DNA from: Paractinoplanes brasiliensis
Lineage (GTDB): Bacteria > Actinomycetota > Actinomycetes > Mycobacteriales > Micromonosporaceae
NCBI RefSeq assembly: GCF_004362215.1
Contig: NZ_SNWR01000002.1
Coordinates: forward strand, 1,860,001 to 1,924,000
DNA length: 64,000 nt
Reading direction: 5' to 3'
Shown: positions 1 to 8,444 of the stretch, in pieces
How the letters are laid out: every line of letters begins with the position of its first letter
Numbering within the stretch: position 1 is the stretch's first letter
Notes under the pieces: generated by a model
Databases searched by the model: none
What the model was told of the DNA's origin: nothing
Seen by the model: only the letters and a program-made list of their open reading frames with translations
Made by a program: the position numbers and the translations under genes

Positions 1-160
1 CGGGTCAATGTTTCAGCGGTGTTTCTTTCCCCCGACGAAAGATCACTTGACCAGGGCAAAAGACCGAACCGCAGACGTACGCCTCGTCGGCTGCCCCAAC
101 CGCACCGGGGCAGAACCCCGCCTTCGGCGGCTGCCGCTGCACAGCAGAGTGCAACGAAAG

Positions 161-182
161 GGCCGTAGCGCACGCTACGGCC
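161..182 (-). terminator. Hairpin terminator after the ankyrin gene
   Basis: Perfect 10-bp inverted repeat ggccgtagcg / cgctacggcc separated by 2 nt, about 30 nt past the stop of the reverse-strand ankyrin gene. Read on the reverse strand it is followed by a short T-containing stretch (ctttcgttgc). Bases 1-160 contain no gene I can support. Confidence 0.55.
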
Positions 183-212
183 GTGGTGGTGGGTCAGGCA
201 GGATTCCGGCGC

Positions 213-599
213 TCAGCCGTTGAGCAGAGCCGCCATCTCGGGCAGCTTGAAGAACTCCGCGGTGGCCCGAGCCGACGGAGTCCCGCCGTCCGGGTCCGCG
301 CCCGCGGCCAGCAACGTCCGCACCGTCACCGCGTTCTGCCGGAACACCGCGGCCGACAGCGCCGACTGCCCCCGATCGTTGACCCGGTTCGGGTCGGCCC
401 CCTGCTCCAGCAGCGCGGCCACCGTGTCCGGGTGGTTGTGGTACGCCGCGAGGATCAGCAGCGTGTCACCCTTGTCGTTGGTGAGGTTGGCCGTCAGCCC
501 CGCCACCACGTTCCCGAGCAGTTCCTCGGTGCCCCCGGAGCGCGCCAGGTCGAACATGCGATGCGCGTAAGCGATCGTCTCTTCATCGAGGTCGGCCAC
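213..599 (-). CDS. Ankyrin repeat protein
   Basis: 128-aa soluble protein made almost entirely of ankyrin repeats. Recognisable units are NDKGDTLLILAAYHNHPDTV (about residues 41-60) and NDRGQSALSAAVFRQNAVTV (about 74-93), each followed by the usual ALLxxGADPN/D loop. The N-terminal helix and a short final repeat cap the stack. Such proteins bind other proteins; no catalytic motif is present and the partner is unknown. No signal peptide or membrane segment is visible. It stands alone, with a hairpin terminator 30 nt downstream and a small membrane-protein gene upstream on the same strand. The family assignment is firm, the cellular role unknown. Confidence 0.88.
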   Translation of the reverse strand: MADLDEETIAYAHRMFDLARSGGTEELLGNVVAGLTANLTNDKGDTLLILAAYHNHPDTVAALLEQGADPNRVNDRGQSALSAAVFRQNAVTVRTLLAAGADPDGGTPSARATAEFFKLPEMAALLNG

Positions 600-667
600 G
601 GCTGCACTCTACCCGGGGGACCGCCCCGGAAACCGTCCACCGAACGATGCGCTGCTCACAACGGCTC

Positions 668-907
668 TCAACAGTGGGGTGCCTGGCCCTCCGGGGGCGC
701 CGGCGGGGCGGACGGGATCTGGGACTTCACGGTCTTCTCGACCAGGATCAGGGCGAGGACGCCGAGCGCGGTCAGCGGGAGCATCACGTACCACTCCCCC
801 AGCACGCCGTAGTCGCCGCTCAGGCCCATCTTGTGCAGGATGGTGACGACGGCCACCGGCAGGCAGGACAGGCCGATGAGGATGCGGCGGATCCAGATGT
901 TTCGCAT
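668..907 (-). CDS. Small two-helix membrane protein
   Basis: 79-aa protein of unknown function starting MRNIWIRRIL. Two hydrophobic segments lie at about residues 8-24 (ILIGLSCLPVAVVTIL) and 38-56 (EWYVMLPLTALGVLALIL), then a basic stretch and a proline-rich tail ending APHC. The positive N-terminus suggests insertion as a hairpin. It is embedded in a longer open frame, but only this part, from the ATG at 907, has protein-like composition. It lies downstream of the MarR gene on the same strand with an 80-nt gap. No family recognised. Confidence 0.6.
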   Translation of the reverse strand: MRNIWIRRILIGLSCLPVAVVTILHKMGLSGDYGVLGEWYVMLPLTALGVLALILVEKTVKSQIPSAPPAPPEGQAPHC

Positions 908-987
908 GCCGGAAAGTGTGCCGGGCGGCCCATGGCCGGCGGATCTGGCGATCGGCGGAAATGGGTCTATACCCGAGGGCATAGGCG

Positions 988-1494
988 TCAGCGGCGCTCG
1001 ATCTGCTCGATGGTCTGGACGATGCCGCGCAGGTTCTCGGTCATCTCGTGCTGGCCCTCGCGCGACAACCCGGCCACCACCTTGGCCTCGAGCTCGTTGA
1101 ACCGCGGGTACAGCTCCTCCATGAGCCGTTTGCCGTCGTCGGTCAGGTGGATCTCGACGAGGCGGCGGTCGTCCTCGCGGCCCTGCTTGCGGATCAGGCC
1201 CTTGCCCTCGAGTGTCTTCACCACACCGGTCAACGTGGCCTTGGAGATCGCCGCCGCCTCGGCCGCGTGCCGCGTCTCCATGCCGTCGAAGATCCAGACC
1301 ACCCACATCACGACGAACCCGGTCCACGTCAGATCGTACGGCCGCAGCACCTCGTTCGACGCGTACGCGCGGACGGCGTTGGCGGCACGGTAGATGCTGG
1401 ACACCGCCATGGCCGCCGCGAAGTCCAGGCCGAGCGACTCCACGTACTGGCGCATGGCGCGCTCGGTCTCGGCGAGGTTCGGGTGGTCCTTCAT
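988..1494 (-). CDS. MarR-family transcriptional regulator
   Basis: About 168 aa from the ATG at 1494 (MKDHPNLAE); an in-frame ATG at 1521 would add nine residues but overlaps the divergent neighbour's start. It has the MarR winged helix: an N-terminal dimerisation helix, the recognition region AAEAAAISKATLTGVVKTLE, and the wing GLIRKQGREDDRRLVEIHLT with the family-typical DDRR. The C-terminal helices complete the dimer. MarR proteins repress nearby genes and release DNA on binding phenolic or similar ligands. It is divergent from the glutamine-synthetase-like gene with at most about 25 bp between starts, so it probably controls that gene and itself; this is inference. Confidence 0.85.
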   Translation of the reverse strand: MKDHPNLAETERAMRQYVESLGLDFAAAMAVSSIYRAANAVRAYASNEVLRPYDLTWTGFVVMWVVWIFDGMETRHAAEAAAISKATLTGVVKTLEGKGLIRKQGREDDRRLVEIHLTDDGKRLMEELYPRFNELEAKVVAGLSREGQHEMTENLRGIVQTIEQIERR

Positions 1495-1519
1495 GGCGAC
1501 GATGGTACGTTCCGGGGTC

Positions 1520-2857
1520 ATGCTCGTCGTCGATGCGAAGGCCCTGCAGCAGGCGCAGGACAGGCTGCGGGAACGCGGGATCGACGTGGTGCGCCTCGGT
1601 TACAGCGACCTCCTGGGCGCCGAGCGGGGCCGGGACCTTCTCGTACGCCGGTTCGCACGCACGGCCGCCGATGGTGTGGCGTTCTGCCGCTCGGTCTTCG
1701 CCACCTCCCCGCGGGGGGACGTCATCGACATCGAGGGTGGACTGTCGGCCGGTCTGCCGGATGTGCTCGCCGTTCCCGATGTCGGCACCGTACGGGACAT
1801 CCCGTGGGAGCCCGGCGTCGCGCACATGATCGCCGACGTGTTCGACCCGGACGGCACCCCGTCGCAGGAGAGCCCCCGCACCGTTCTGCGCCGGGTGCTC
1901 GACCGCTACGACGGCGTGATCCCGGTGGTCGGGCCGGAGCTGGAGTTCTTCCTGCTGGAGCCGGACTCCGGGGCGCCGCGCGGCTGGAGGCGTTATGGCG
2001 AGGGCACGGGCCGCGTCTACACCGCCGGTTCCGTGGGCGACCCCGAGAACACGCAGCTTGCGTGGTTGCGCCGGCTCGACGCGTACGGGCTGGAGGTGGT
2101 CGCGGCGAACCACGAGTTCGGATCGGGACAGTTCGAGATCAACCTGTGGCACTCGGACGCGCTCGACGCCGCCGACCGCACGTTCCGGTTCAGGACGGCC
2201 GTCCAGGAGCTGGCCCGCCGGCAGGGCAAGCTGGCCACGTTCATGGCGAAGCCGTTCGACGACGACGCCGGCTCCGGTTTCCACGTGCACTTCTCGTGCC
2301 GCGCGCCGGACGGTGGCGCGCTGTTCGACGATCCGACCGGGCAGGACGGGCTGTCCCGGGCCGCCCGGTCGGCGGTGGCCGGGATCCTGGCCCACGCGCC
2401 CGCGCTCGCCGCGCTGCTGAACCCGACCGTCACCTCGTACAAGCGTCTCGGACCCGGCACGATGGCGCCGTGGCTGGCCGACTGGGGGCTGGACAACCGC
2501 AGCGCCCTGATCCGGGTGCCGCCCGAGCGGGGCGGGGCGACGCGGCTCGAGGTGCGGCTCGGGGACGCCTCCGTGAACCCGTACGTGGGAATTGCCGCCG
2601 TGCTGGCCGCCGCGCATCTGGGCATGCGGGACGGGCTGGAGCCGCCGCCCCCGCTGGAGGGTTACGGCTACGACGCCGCGCGGGCGCCCCGGCTGCCCTC
2701 CGGCCTCGCGTCCGCGCTGTCCGCCCTGGAGGCCGACGCCGAGCTGGCCGACGTGCTGGGGCCGCGGTTCGTCGCCGCGTACGTCGCCTACAAGCGCAAC
2801 GAGCTGGAGCGCTTCGCCCGGACGGTGACCGACTGGGAGTTCCGCGAGTACGCATGA
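1520..2857 (+). CDS. Glutamine synthetase family protein (gamma-glutamyl ligase)
   Basis: About 445 aa with the glutamine synthetase fold. Visible catalytic-domain motifs are PELEFFLLE (metal-binding Glu), ANHEFGSGQFEIN, GSGFHVHFSC, NPTVTSYKRL and the C-terminal EVRLGDASVNPY. Length fits the GlnA3/GlnA4/PuuA-like paralogues that glutamylate polyamines or amines rather than the 470-aa housekeeping enzyme. The reaction is ATP-dependent ligation of glutamate to an amine; the amine cannot be read from the sequence. The start is uncertain: ATG 1520 overlaps the MarR alternative start, and no strong ribosome-binding site precedes any candidate. Divergence from a MarR regulator fits an inducible catabolic role. 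Confidence 0.85.
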   Translation: MLVVDAKALQQAQDRLRERGIDVVRLGYSDLLGAERGRDLLVRRFARTAADGVAFCRSVFATSPRGDVIDIEGGLSAGLPDVLAVPDVGTVRDIPWEPGVAHMIADVFDPDGTPSQESPRTVLRRVLDRYDGVIPVVGPELEFFLLEPDSGAPRGWRRYGEGTGRVYTAGSVGDPENTQLAWLRRLDAYGLEVVAANHEFGSGQFEINLWHSDALDAADRTFRFRTAVQELARRQGKLATFMAKPFDDDAGSGFHVHFSCRAPDGGALFDDPTGQDGLSRAARSAVAGILAHAPALAALLNPTVTSYKRLGPGTMAPWLADWGLDNRSALIRVPPERGGATRLEVRLGDASVNPYVGIAAVLAAAHLGMRDGLEPPPPLEGYGYDAARAPRLPSGLASALSALEADAELADVLGPRFVAAYVAYKRNELERFARTVTDWEFREYA

Positions 2858-2916
2858 ATCGCCCGGCCACGGGTATCCGCCTCGCCGCCGGCAACGAAGC
2901 ATGCGAGGAGACCACC

Positions 2917-3480
2917 ATGACCAACACCATCGACCCGGACGTCGTCGACATCCTGACCGCGGACCACCGCGACGTCACCGCCCTGATCGGCGAGATCTGG
3001 ACGATCACCGACCCGATGATGCGGCGCGACCTGACCGACACCGCGATCAGCGAGCTGGTGCGGCACGCGGTGGCCGAGGAGATGCACGTCTACCCCGCCA
3101 TGCGCAAGCACCTGCCGGACGGTGAGAAGTCGGTGGAGCACGACGTCGAGGAGCACAAGGAGCTGGAGGAGCTGATGAAGCGCCTCGAGGACGTCGACGT
3201 GTCGAGCCCGGAGTTCGACGAGGCGCTGCGCAAGCTGGAGGCCGTCCTCGCCGACCACGTGCAGGACGAGGAGTCCGGCCAGTTCCCCGAGCTGCGCCGG
3301 CACATCCCGCGCGAGGAACTGGTCGAGCTGGCCGGCAAGGTCGAGACGGCCAAGCGGCTGGCGCCGACCCGCCCGCACCCGAGCGCGCCGAACAGCGAGC
3401 TCTTCCACAAGCTGGCCGGCCCGGGCGTGGGCCTGGTCGACCGGCTGCGCGACAAGCTGACCGGCCGCGCCACCAAGTAA
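2917..3480 (+). CDS. Hemerythrin HHE-domain protein
   Basis: 187 aa, cytoplasmic, with a four-helix hemerythrin-like bundle expected to bind a di-iron centre. Metal-ligand motifs are visible in order: DHRDVTAL near residue 17, HAVAEEMHVYPAM near 50, HDVEEHKELEEL near 72 and DHVQDEESGQFPEL near 112. The last 50 residues are a basic, proline-containing tail (LAPTRPHPSAPNSELF). The start is well supported by GAGGAG at 2905-2910, six nt before the ATG. It ends 3 bp from the convergent dioxygenase gene. Such proteins are implicated in oxygen, NO or iron sensing; the exact role is not visible here. Confidence 0.88.
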   Translation: MTNTIDPDVVDILTADHRDVTALIGEIWTITDPMMRRDLTDTAISELVRHAVAEEMHVYPAMRKHLPDGEKSVEHDVEEHKELEELMKRLEDVDVSSPEFDEALRKLEAVLADHVQDEESGQFPELRRHIPREELVELAGKVETAKRLAPTRPHPSAPNSELFHKLAGPGVGLVDRLRDKLTGRATK

Positions 3481-3483
3481 CGG

Positions 3484-4383
3484 TCAGGCGGCCTGGAACG
3501 AACGCCGGGAGAGGCCCACCGAGTACCCCTCCAACTTGGTGATCACCGGGGCGGTGGGCTCGGTGGCCGCTCCCAGCGTGACGAACAGCGGCGTGAAGTG
3601 CTCGACCGTGGGGTGCGAGAACGGCATGCCCGGGGCGGCGCTGCGGAAGCGGGCCAGCTCGGCCACGTCCCCGCGGTCGAGCGCGTCGGCGGCCCAGGCG
3701 TCGAAGTCGGCCGACCAGCCGGGCACCTTGTTCTCGGTGAACATCTCGCGGGTCAGGAACGGCAGGCCGTGGGTCATGTGCCCGGAACCGATCACCAGCA
3801 CGCCCTGCTCGCGCAGCGGGCGCAGCCGGGCGCCGAGGGCCAGCAGCTCGTCGGGGTCCTCGGTGGGCAGGCTGAGCTGCAGCACCGGGACGTCGGCGAG
3901 CGGGTACATGATCTTCAGCGGCACCCAGGCGCCGTGGTCGAGGCCGCGGCTGTGGTGGCCGTGCACCTGCTCACGGTCGGGCATCATCGCGGTGACCTGC
4001 CGGGCCAGCTCGCCGGCGTCCGGGGTGTCGTACCGGAAGGTGTAGTACATCGGGTTGAAGCCGCCGAAGTCGTAGACCAGCTCGGCCGGGCGGGCCGCGC
4101 TGACCGACAGCGGCGCCGACTCCCAGTGCGCGCTGACCACCAGGATCGCCTTGGGCTTGGGCAGCGAACGGGCCCAGGTGCGCAGCGGGTCGAGCCATTG
4201 CGGGCTCTCGAACGGCATCGGGCCGCCGCCGTGGCTGACGTACAGGCTGGGCATCGCCCCGTCGGCCGGGGTCCACTCGCGGTGCGGGTCGGAGGCCTCG
4301 GCGGCCGCGGCCCGGCGCACGTGCGCCGCGAACGGGTGCGAGGCAGGGATGCGGGCGTCGGCGGCCGAGGTGGTGCTGGTCAT
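3484..4383 (-). CDS. LigB/DODA-type extradiol dioxygenase
   Basis: 299 aa, close in length to YgiD/DODA-like class III extradiol dioxygenases that use Fe(II) to cleave catechol rings. Motifs include SLYVSHGGGPMPFE, LVVSAHWES (metal His), the HHSRGLDHGAWVPLKIMYP segment with catalytic and metal histidines, and VIGSGHMTHGLPFL. A GAGGAG ribosome-binding site sits 5 nt before the ATG at 4383. The substrate cannot be assigned; aromatic diols are the family norm. The gene is downstream of the antiporter gene on the same strand with a 150-nt gap, so it probably has its own promoter. Confidence 0.85.
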   Translation of the reverse strand: MTSTTSAADARIPASHPFAAHVRRAAAAEASDPHREWTPADGAMPSLYVSHGGGPMPFESPQWLDPLRTWARSLPKPKAILVVSAHWESAPLSVSAARPAELVYDFGGFNPMYYTFRYDTPDAGELARQVTAMMPDREQVHGHHSRGLDHGAWVPLKIMYPLADVPVLQLSLPTEDPDELLALGARLRPLREQGVLVIGSGHMTHGLPFLTREMFTENKVPGWSADFDAWAADALDRGDVAELARFRSAAPGMPFSHPTVEHFTPLFVTLGAATEPTAPVITKLEGYSVGLSRRSFQAA

Positions 4384-4536
4384 GAGGGCTCCTCGTCAAA
4401 TGGTTGAAGCCTGAAGCTCCTCCTACCATACGTCAGAAACTTGTACCGTCAACTAATCCGCCACGGTGTGATCGCTCCCATACGGCCGGTAGGCCGGCGA
4501 TGAGCTCGGGATCTGACGAGCGCCACCTTGTGCACG

Positions 4537-5808
4537 TCAGGCCGGCGGTCTCGCTGAATCCCGCACCCGCCACGACAGACGGGCGGTGTGTGCCGGCTCG
4601 CGCAGAGGCGGCCGGTCGGGCGGGGCGCCGGCGCCGTAGCGCGCGGCGAGTGGGCCGGCGGTCACCCCGTGAGCCAGAACACTCATGAGGATGGTGCTGA
4701 CGATGACCACCACCACGGGGGTGCCCGCGGCGCCGAGTTCCTCGACGGCAAGCAGGGAAAAGACCACCGACGCCAGCCCACGCGGCCCGAACCAGGCGAC
4801 GAACAGCACGGTGCGCCGGCCCAGACCGGAGCCGGCGAGGCTCAGCGCCACGGGAATGATCCGGACGACCGTCAGGCTCAGGACCGCGTAGCCGGCAACG
4901 GACCAGTCCAACCGGCCGTACAACAGCGGTACCGCGACAGCCCCTACCAGCGTCCACACCAGCAGTGAGGCCAGCCCCGCAGTCTGCTCCACATAGAAGG
5001 CTCCGCGGGGACCACGGTCTCCGGCCATGTGGCCGAACGCGATCCCACCGGCGAACGCGGCCACGAAACCGTTGCCGTGGGAGGCCCCGGCCGCCGCGTA
5101 GGACGACAGGGCCAGGGCCAGCACAGCCGGGCCGGCGAAGCCTTCCTGGACCCAGCCACGAGCACCGGCAGTACGCATGAGCCAGCCGCCGGCTGTGCCC
5201 ACCGCGGCGCCGACCGCCACTCCGACAGCCAGCTGAACAACCGCGTCAAGCATGCCCGAGCCGCCGTGCCCGCCCGCGGTGGCGACACCGGCCAGTGCGA
5301 CCAGCACGATCGGCGTCACGATGCCGTCATTGAGTCCGCTTTCCACGTTGAGCAACCGGCGAATCCGCGCCGGCACGGCCGGGTGGGTGATCACGATCGC
5401 ACCGAGCGCCGCGTCGGTCGGCGCCAGCGCCGCGCCGATCAGCAGCGCCGACCACACCGGAGCGTCCAGCAACCACCACGCGCAGACAGCCCCCGCGGCG
5501 ACCGTGAGCGGCAGTCCCACCCCGAGGAGCCGCCCGTACAGTCCGGCATCGGTCCGCAGCTCGCGGAGCCCGATCCGGGAGGCGTCGGAGAAGAGCACCC
5601 ATACCAGCGTCGCCTCGGTGAGCACCGTGACGGACTCCGTCCCGGTGTGGGCGTCGAGTGGCGTCGTGGCGGCAATCAGCATCCCGACACCGACGAACAC
5701 GATGGGGCCGGTGACGTCGGAGCGCGTCAACCGCGCCGAGAAGGTCCCCCAGACGAACACGACGGCCGTCATCACGGCGAGTGCGCCAGCGGCCATACCT
5801 GATGTCAT
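4537..5808 (-). CDS. CPA1-family cation:proton antiporter
   Basis: 423-aa polytopic membrane protein with 11-12 hydrophobic helices, typical of the NhaP/CPA1 family that exchanges Na+ or K+ for protons. Diagnostic segments are ALAPTDAALGAIV (about 127-139) and the ion-binding ESGLNDGIVTPIVL with Asn160-Asp161, plus GPRGLASVVFSLL near residue 345. The C-terminus is short and lacks the regulatory TrkA-C or cyclic-nucleotide domain found in some members. The start could also be the Met at residue 5. The 190 bp to the divergent GH15 gene contain no gene. Confidence 0.85.
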   Translation of the reverse strand: MTSGMAAGALAVMTAVVFVWGTFSARLTRSDVTGPIVFVGVGMLIAATTPLDAHTGTESVTVLTEATLVWVLFSDASRIGLRELRTDAGLYGRLLGVGLPLTVAAGAVCAWWLLDAPVWSALLIGAALAPTDAALGAIVITHPAVPARIRRLLNVESGLNDGIVTPIVLVALAGVATAGGHGGSGMLDAVVQLAVGVAVGAAVGTAGGWLMRTAGARGWVQEGFAGPAVLALALSSYAAAGASHGNGFVAAFAGGIAFGHMAGDRGPRGAFYVEQTAGLASLLVWTLVGAVAVPLLYGRLDWSVAGYAVLSLTVVRIIPVALSLAGSGLGRRTVLFVAWFGPRGLASVVFSLLAVEELGAAGTPVVVVIVSTILMSVLAHGVTAGPLAARYGAGAPPDRPPLREPAHTARLSWRVRDSARPPA

Positions 5809-5999
5809 CGTGCTGCGCCGTCGAGCGGTTCATCCGGCGCGGATGACAGCACCGCCCCCGCCCGTCGCCTGCCCTCTCGTTTCCGCCACCACCGGAACGG
5901 CGACGCCTTGTCCCGCACGAGTGAGATGCCCCGATCGGGCCGGGAGCCTCATCCCCCAGGCATGACGCGCGTCGACCGCACCGGCCCGAGGCTGGCGGC

Positions 6000-7841
6000 A
6001 TGGCGAACGATTACCCGCTCATCGCCGATCACGGGCTGATCGGCGACATGCAAACATCCGCCCTGGTGAGCACCGACGGATGCATCGACTGGTTCTGCAG
6101 TCCACGGTTCGACTCACCCAGCATTTTCGGCGCCCTGCTGGACGCCCGGCGCGGCGGGCACTTCCGGATCCGCCCCACCGCTCCCGTGGTGACCAGCAAG
6201 CAGCTCTACCTGCCCGACACTGCCGTACTGATCACGCGTTTCCTGACCGACTCGGGTGTCGGCGAGGTCATCGATTTCATGCGGGTCGTCGACAGCACGA
6301 CGGCCACCGAGGACCACCGGCTGATCCGGATGGTGCGCTGCGTCCGCGGCGAGATGAGTTTCGCCGTGGACATCGCGCCCCGCTTCGACTACGGGCGCGA
6401 GTCGTCCCGCACCCATATCAGCCAGGACGGCGTCGTGTTCGAGGGTCCCCGCACGGCCGTCTCGGTCTGCCTCGTCAGCGAGCCCGACGACGAGCGGCTG
6501 GCCCGCACGTGGGCCGACGAAGCGGGCGACGTGCACGCCGAGCTGCGGCTGACCGCCGGGCAGATGCGCGGCCTCTCCCTGCAGACCGGCCCGCCCGGTC
6601 CGATCCGCAGGATCCCGGTGGACGAGGTGTGGCAGTTGTTCCACGACACGGTCCGGTTCTGGACGACGTGGGTGAGCCGATCGACCTACACCGGGCGTTG
6701 GCGCGAGACGCTGCATCGCTCGGCCATCACGCTCAAGCTCATGACCTACGCCCCGACCGGCGCGATGGTCGCCGCGCCGACCGCCGCACTGCCGGAACAG
6801 ATCGGTGGTGAGCGCAACTGGGATTACCGCTACACATGGGTGCGGGACGCGTCGTTCTCCGTGTACTCGCTTCTCGGAATGGGCTTCACCGATGAGGCCG
6901 CCGCGCTGGGTCGATGGCTGCGCGACCGCGTCGACGAGGGCAGGGGCAAGAACGGCAGCGGGCCGCTGAACATCATGTACCGGGTCGACGGCAGCAGCGA
7001 CCTGAGCGAGGAGACGCTGCCGTCCTGGTCCGGCTACCGCGGATCGGCTCCGGTGCGCATCGGCAACGGCGCCGCCGGCCAGCTCCAGCTGGACATCTAC
7101 GGCGAGGCGATGGACAGCATCTACTTCGCCGACCGGCACGGGGCGGCCGTCGGCCACCAGGGCTGGGAGCGCATCTGCGACCTGCTCGACTGGGTGACCG
7201 TCAACTGGGATCAGCCGGAGGAAGGCATCTGGGAGACCCGCGGTGGCCGGCAGGACTTCACCTACGGCCGGCTGATGAGCTGGCTGGCCCTGGACCGGGG
7301 CATCCGCATGGCTGCCGAACACGGCCGCCCCGCCGGTGTGGAACGGTGGAGGATCGAGCGCGACGCCGTCTACCGCCAGATCATGACTCGCGGCTGGAGC
7401 CCGCAGCGCCGTGCTTTCCGCCAGCATTACGGCACCGATGTGCTCGACGCTGCGCTGTTGCGCATGCCGACCGTGGGTTTCATCGCGCCCAAGGACCCGA
7501 TGTGGATCTCCACCCTGGCCGCCATGGACGAAGAACTGGTGATCGACAGCCTGGTCTACCGCTACGACCCGGCCGCCTCGCCCGACGGCCTGCGCGGCAG
7601 CGAGGGCACGTTCTCGCTGTGCACCTTCGCGTACGTGTCCGCGCTGGCCCGAGCAGGCCAGGTGAACAAGGCACGGGTGACGTTCGAGAAGATGCTGACC
7701 TACGCCAACCACCTCGGCCTCTACTCCGAGGAGATCGGACTCACCGGCGAACAACTGGGTAACTTCCCGCAGGCGTTCACCCACCTGGCACTCATCGACG
7801 CCGGCATCGCGCTCGACAGCGAACTCGACCGGCGCCGCTGA
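6000..7841 (+). CDS. Glycoside hydrolase family 15 protein (glucoamylase/trehalase-like)
   Basis: 613 aa, matching the long GH15 proteins of actinobacteria. An N-terminal beta-sandwich begins YPLIADHGLIGDMQTSALVS, and an (alpha/alpha)6 barrel follows with the hallmark ERNWDYRYTWVRDASFSV around residue 272 and QLDIYGEAMDSIYFA around 363. The C-terminal GNFPQAFTHLALIDA is also conserved. The enzyme hydrolyses alpha-glucosidic bonds by inversion; actinobacterial relatives include trehalases, so trehalose or a malto-oligosaccharide is the likely substrate. There is no signal peptide, so it acts in the cytoplasm. GAGG lies about 8 nt before the ATG. Confidence 0.9.
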   Translation: MANDYPLIADHGLIGDMQTSALVSTDGCIDWFCSPRFDSPSIFGALLDARRGGHFRIRPTAPVVTSKQLYLPDTAVLITRFLTDSGVGEVIDFMRVVDSTTATEDHRLIRMVRCVRGEMSFAVDIAPRFDYGRESSRTHISQDGVVFEGPRTAVSVCLVSEPDDERLARTWADEAGDVHAELRLTAGQMRGLSLQTGPPGPIRRIPVDEVWQLFHDTVRFWTTWVSRSTYTGRWRETLHRSAITLKLMTYAPTGAMVAAPTAALPEQIGGERNWDYRYTWVRDASFSVYSLLGMGFTDEAAALGRWLRDRVDEGRGKNGSGPLNIMYRVDGSSDLSEETLPSWSGYRGSAPVRIGNGAAGQLQLDIYGEAMDSIYFADRHGAAVGHQGWERICDLLDWVTVNWDQPEEGIWETRGGRQDFTYGRLMSWLALDRGIRMAAEHGRPAGVERWRIERDAVYRQIMTRGWSPQRRAFRQHYGTDVLDAALLRMPTVGFIAPKDPMWISTLAAMDEELVIDSLVYRYDPAASPDGLRGSEGTFSLCTFAYVSALARAGQVNKARVTFEKMLTYANHLGLYSEEIGLTGEQLGNFPQAFTHLALIDAGIALDSELDRRR

Positions 7842-7962
7842 CCGGCATCGCAACCCTGGTCAGCGACCGGGGCAAGACTTCGTCCGCTCGGGATGAGGTT
7901 CGCCGTCCTCCCCCGCGGTGCACTGGAGGTCACCATTCACCAGGTTCCGGGAGGGCAGTTCC

Positions 7963-8370
7963 GTGTTCGATGACAACGGGTCGTTTCTGCTGGCCACGCT
8001 CGAGTTCTTCATCTTCTTCGCCTGGTTCATGGGCTTGTTCTGGATCTTCGGGGACCTGTTTCGCAGCCGGGACCTCGGCGGCGTGGCCAAGACGTTCTGG
8101 ACGCTCTTCCTGATCATCCTCCCGCTGCTCGGCATGCTGGTCTACCTGATCGCACGGGGCGGCGGCATGACCGACCGGGCGCTGAGCGCGCATGCGGAAG
8201 CGCAGCGCCGGCAGGAGACCTACATCCGCTCAGTGGCATCGGATGCCGGTGCGGGCACCGCCACCCGGCAGATCACCGAAGCGAAGGCGCTGCTCGATTC
8301 CGGCGCGATCACCGCCGACGAGTTCGAGCGGCTCAAAGCCGAGGCGTGGGTGAAGTCCCCGGTGGCCTGA
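7963..8370 (+). CDS. Membrane protein with PLDc_N-like helices and SHOCT domain
   Basis: 135 aa from a GTG at 7963 chosen because GGGAGG lies 8 nt upstream; a longer in-frame start at 7918 adds residues unlike the family. Two membrane helices (LATLEFFIFFAWFMGLFWIF and FWTLFLIILPLLGMLVYLI) form the hairpin typical of PLDc_N proteins. A linker and a C-terminal SHOCT motif follow (ITEAKALLDSGAITADEFERLKAEA, about residues 104-128 in shortened view). SHOCT modules mediate oligomerisation or binding. Function unknown; it follows the GH15 gene by 120 nt and could share its transcript. Confidence 0.75.
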   Translation: MFDDNGSFLLATLEFFIFFAWFMGLFWIFGDLFRSRDLGGVAKTFWTLFLIILPLLGMLVYLIARGGGMTDRALSAHAEAQRRQETYIRSVASDAGAGTATRQITEAKALLDSGAITADEFERLKAEAWVKSPVA

Positions 8371-8444
8371 CGGCATCCGGGCCGGGCCACCGGGCCCCGT
8401 GCAATGCAGGACGCTGGAACTCAGCAACCCCTCCTGAGATGCGG

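Noticed and set aside
668..2902. A 744-codon reverse open frame across the MarR, glutamine synthetase and hemerythrin region
   Set aside because: It is antisense to well-supported genes, and its translation is Arg/Gly/Pro-rich with no motifs, as expected of high-GC shadow frames. Only its last 79 codons (668-907) look real.
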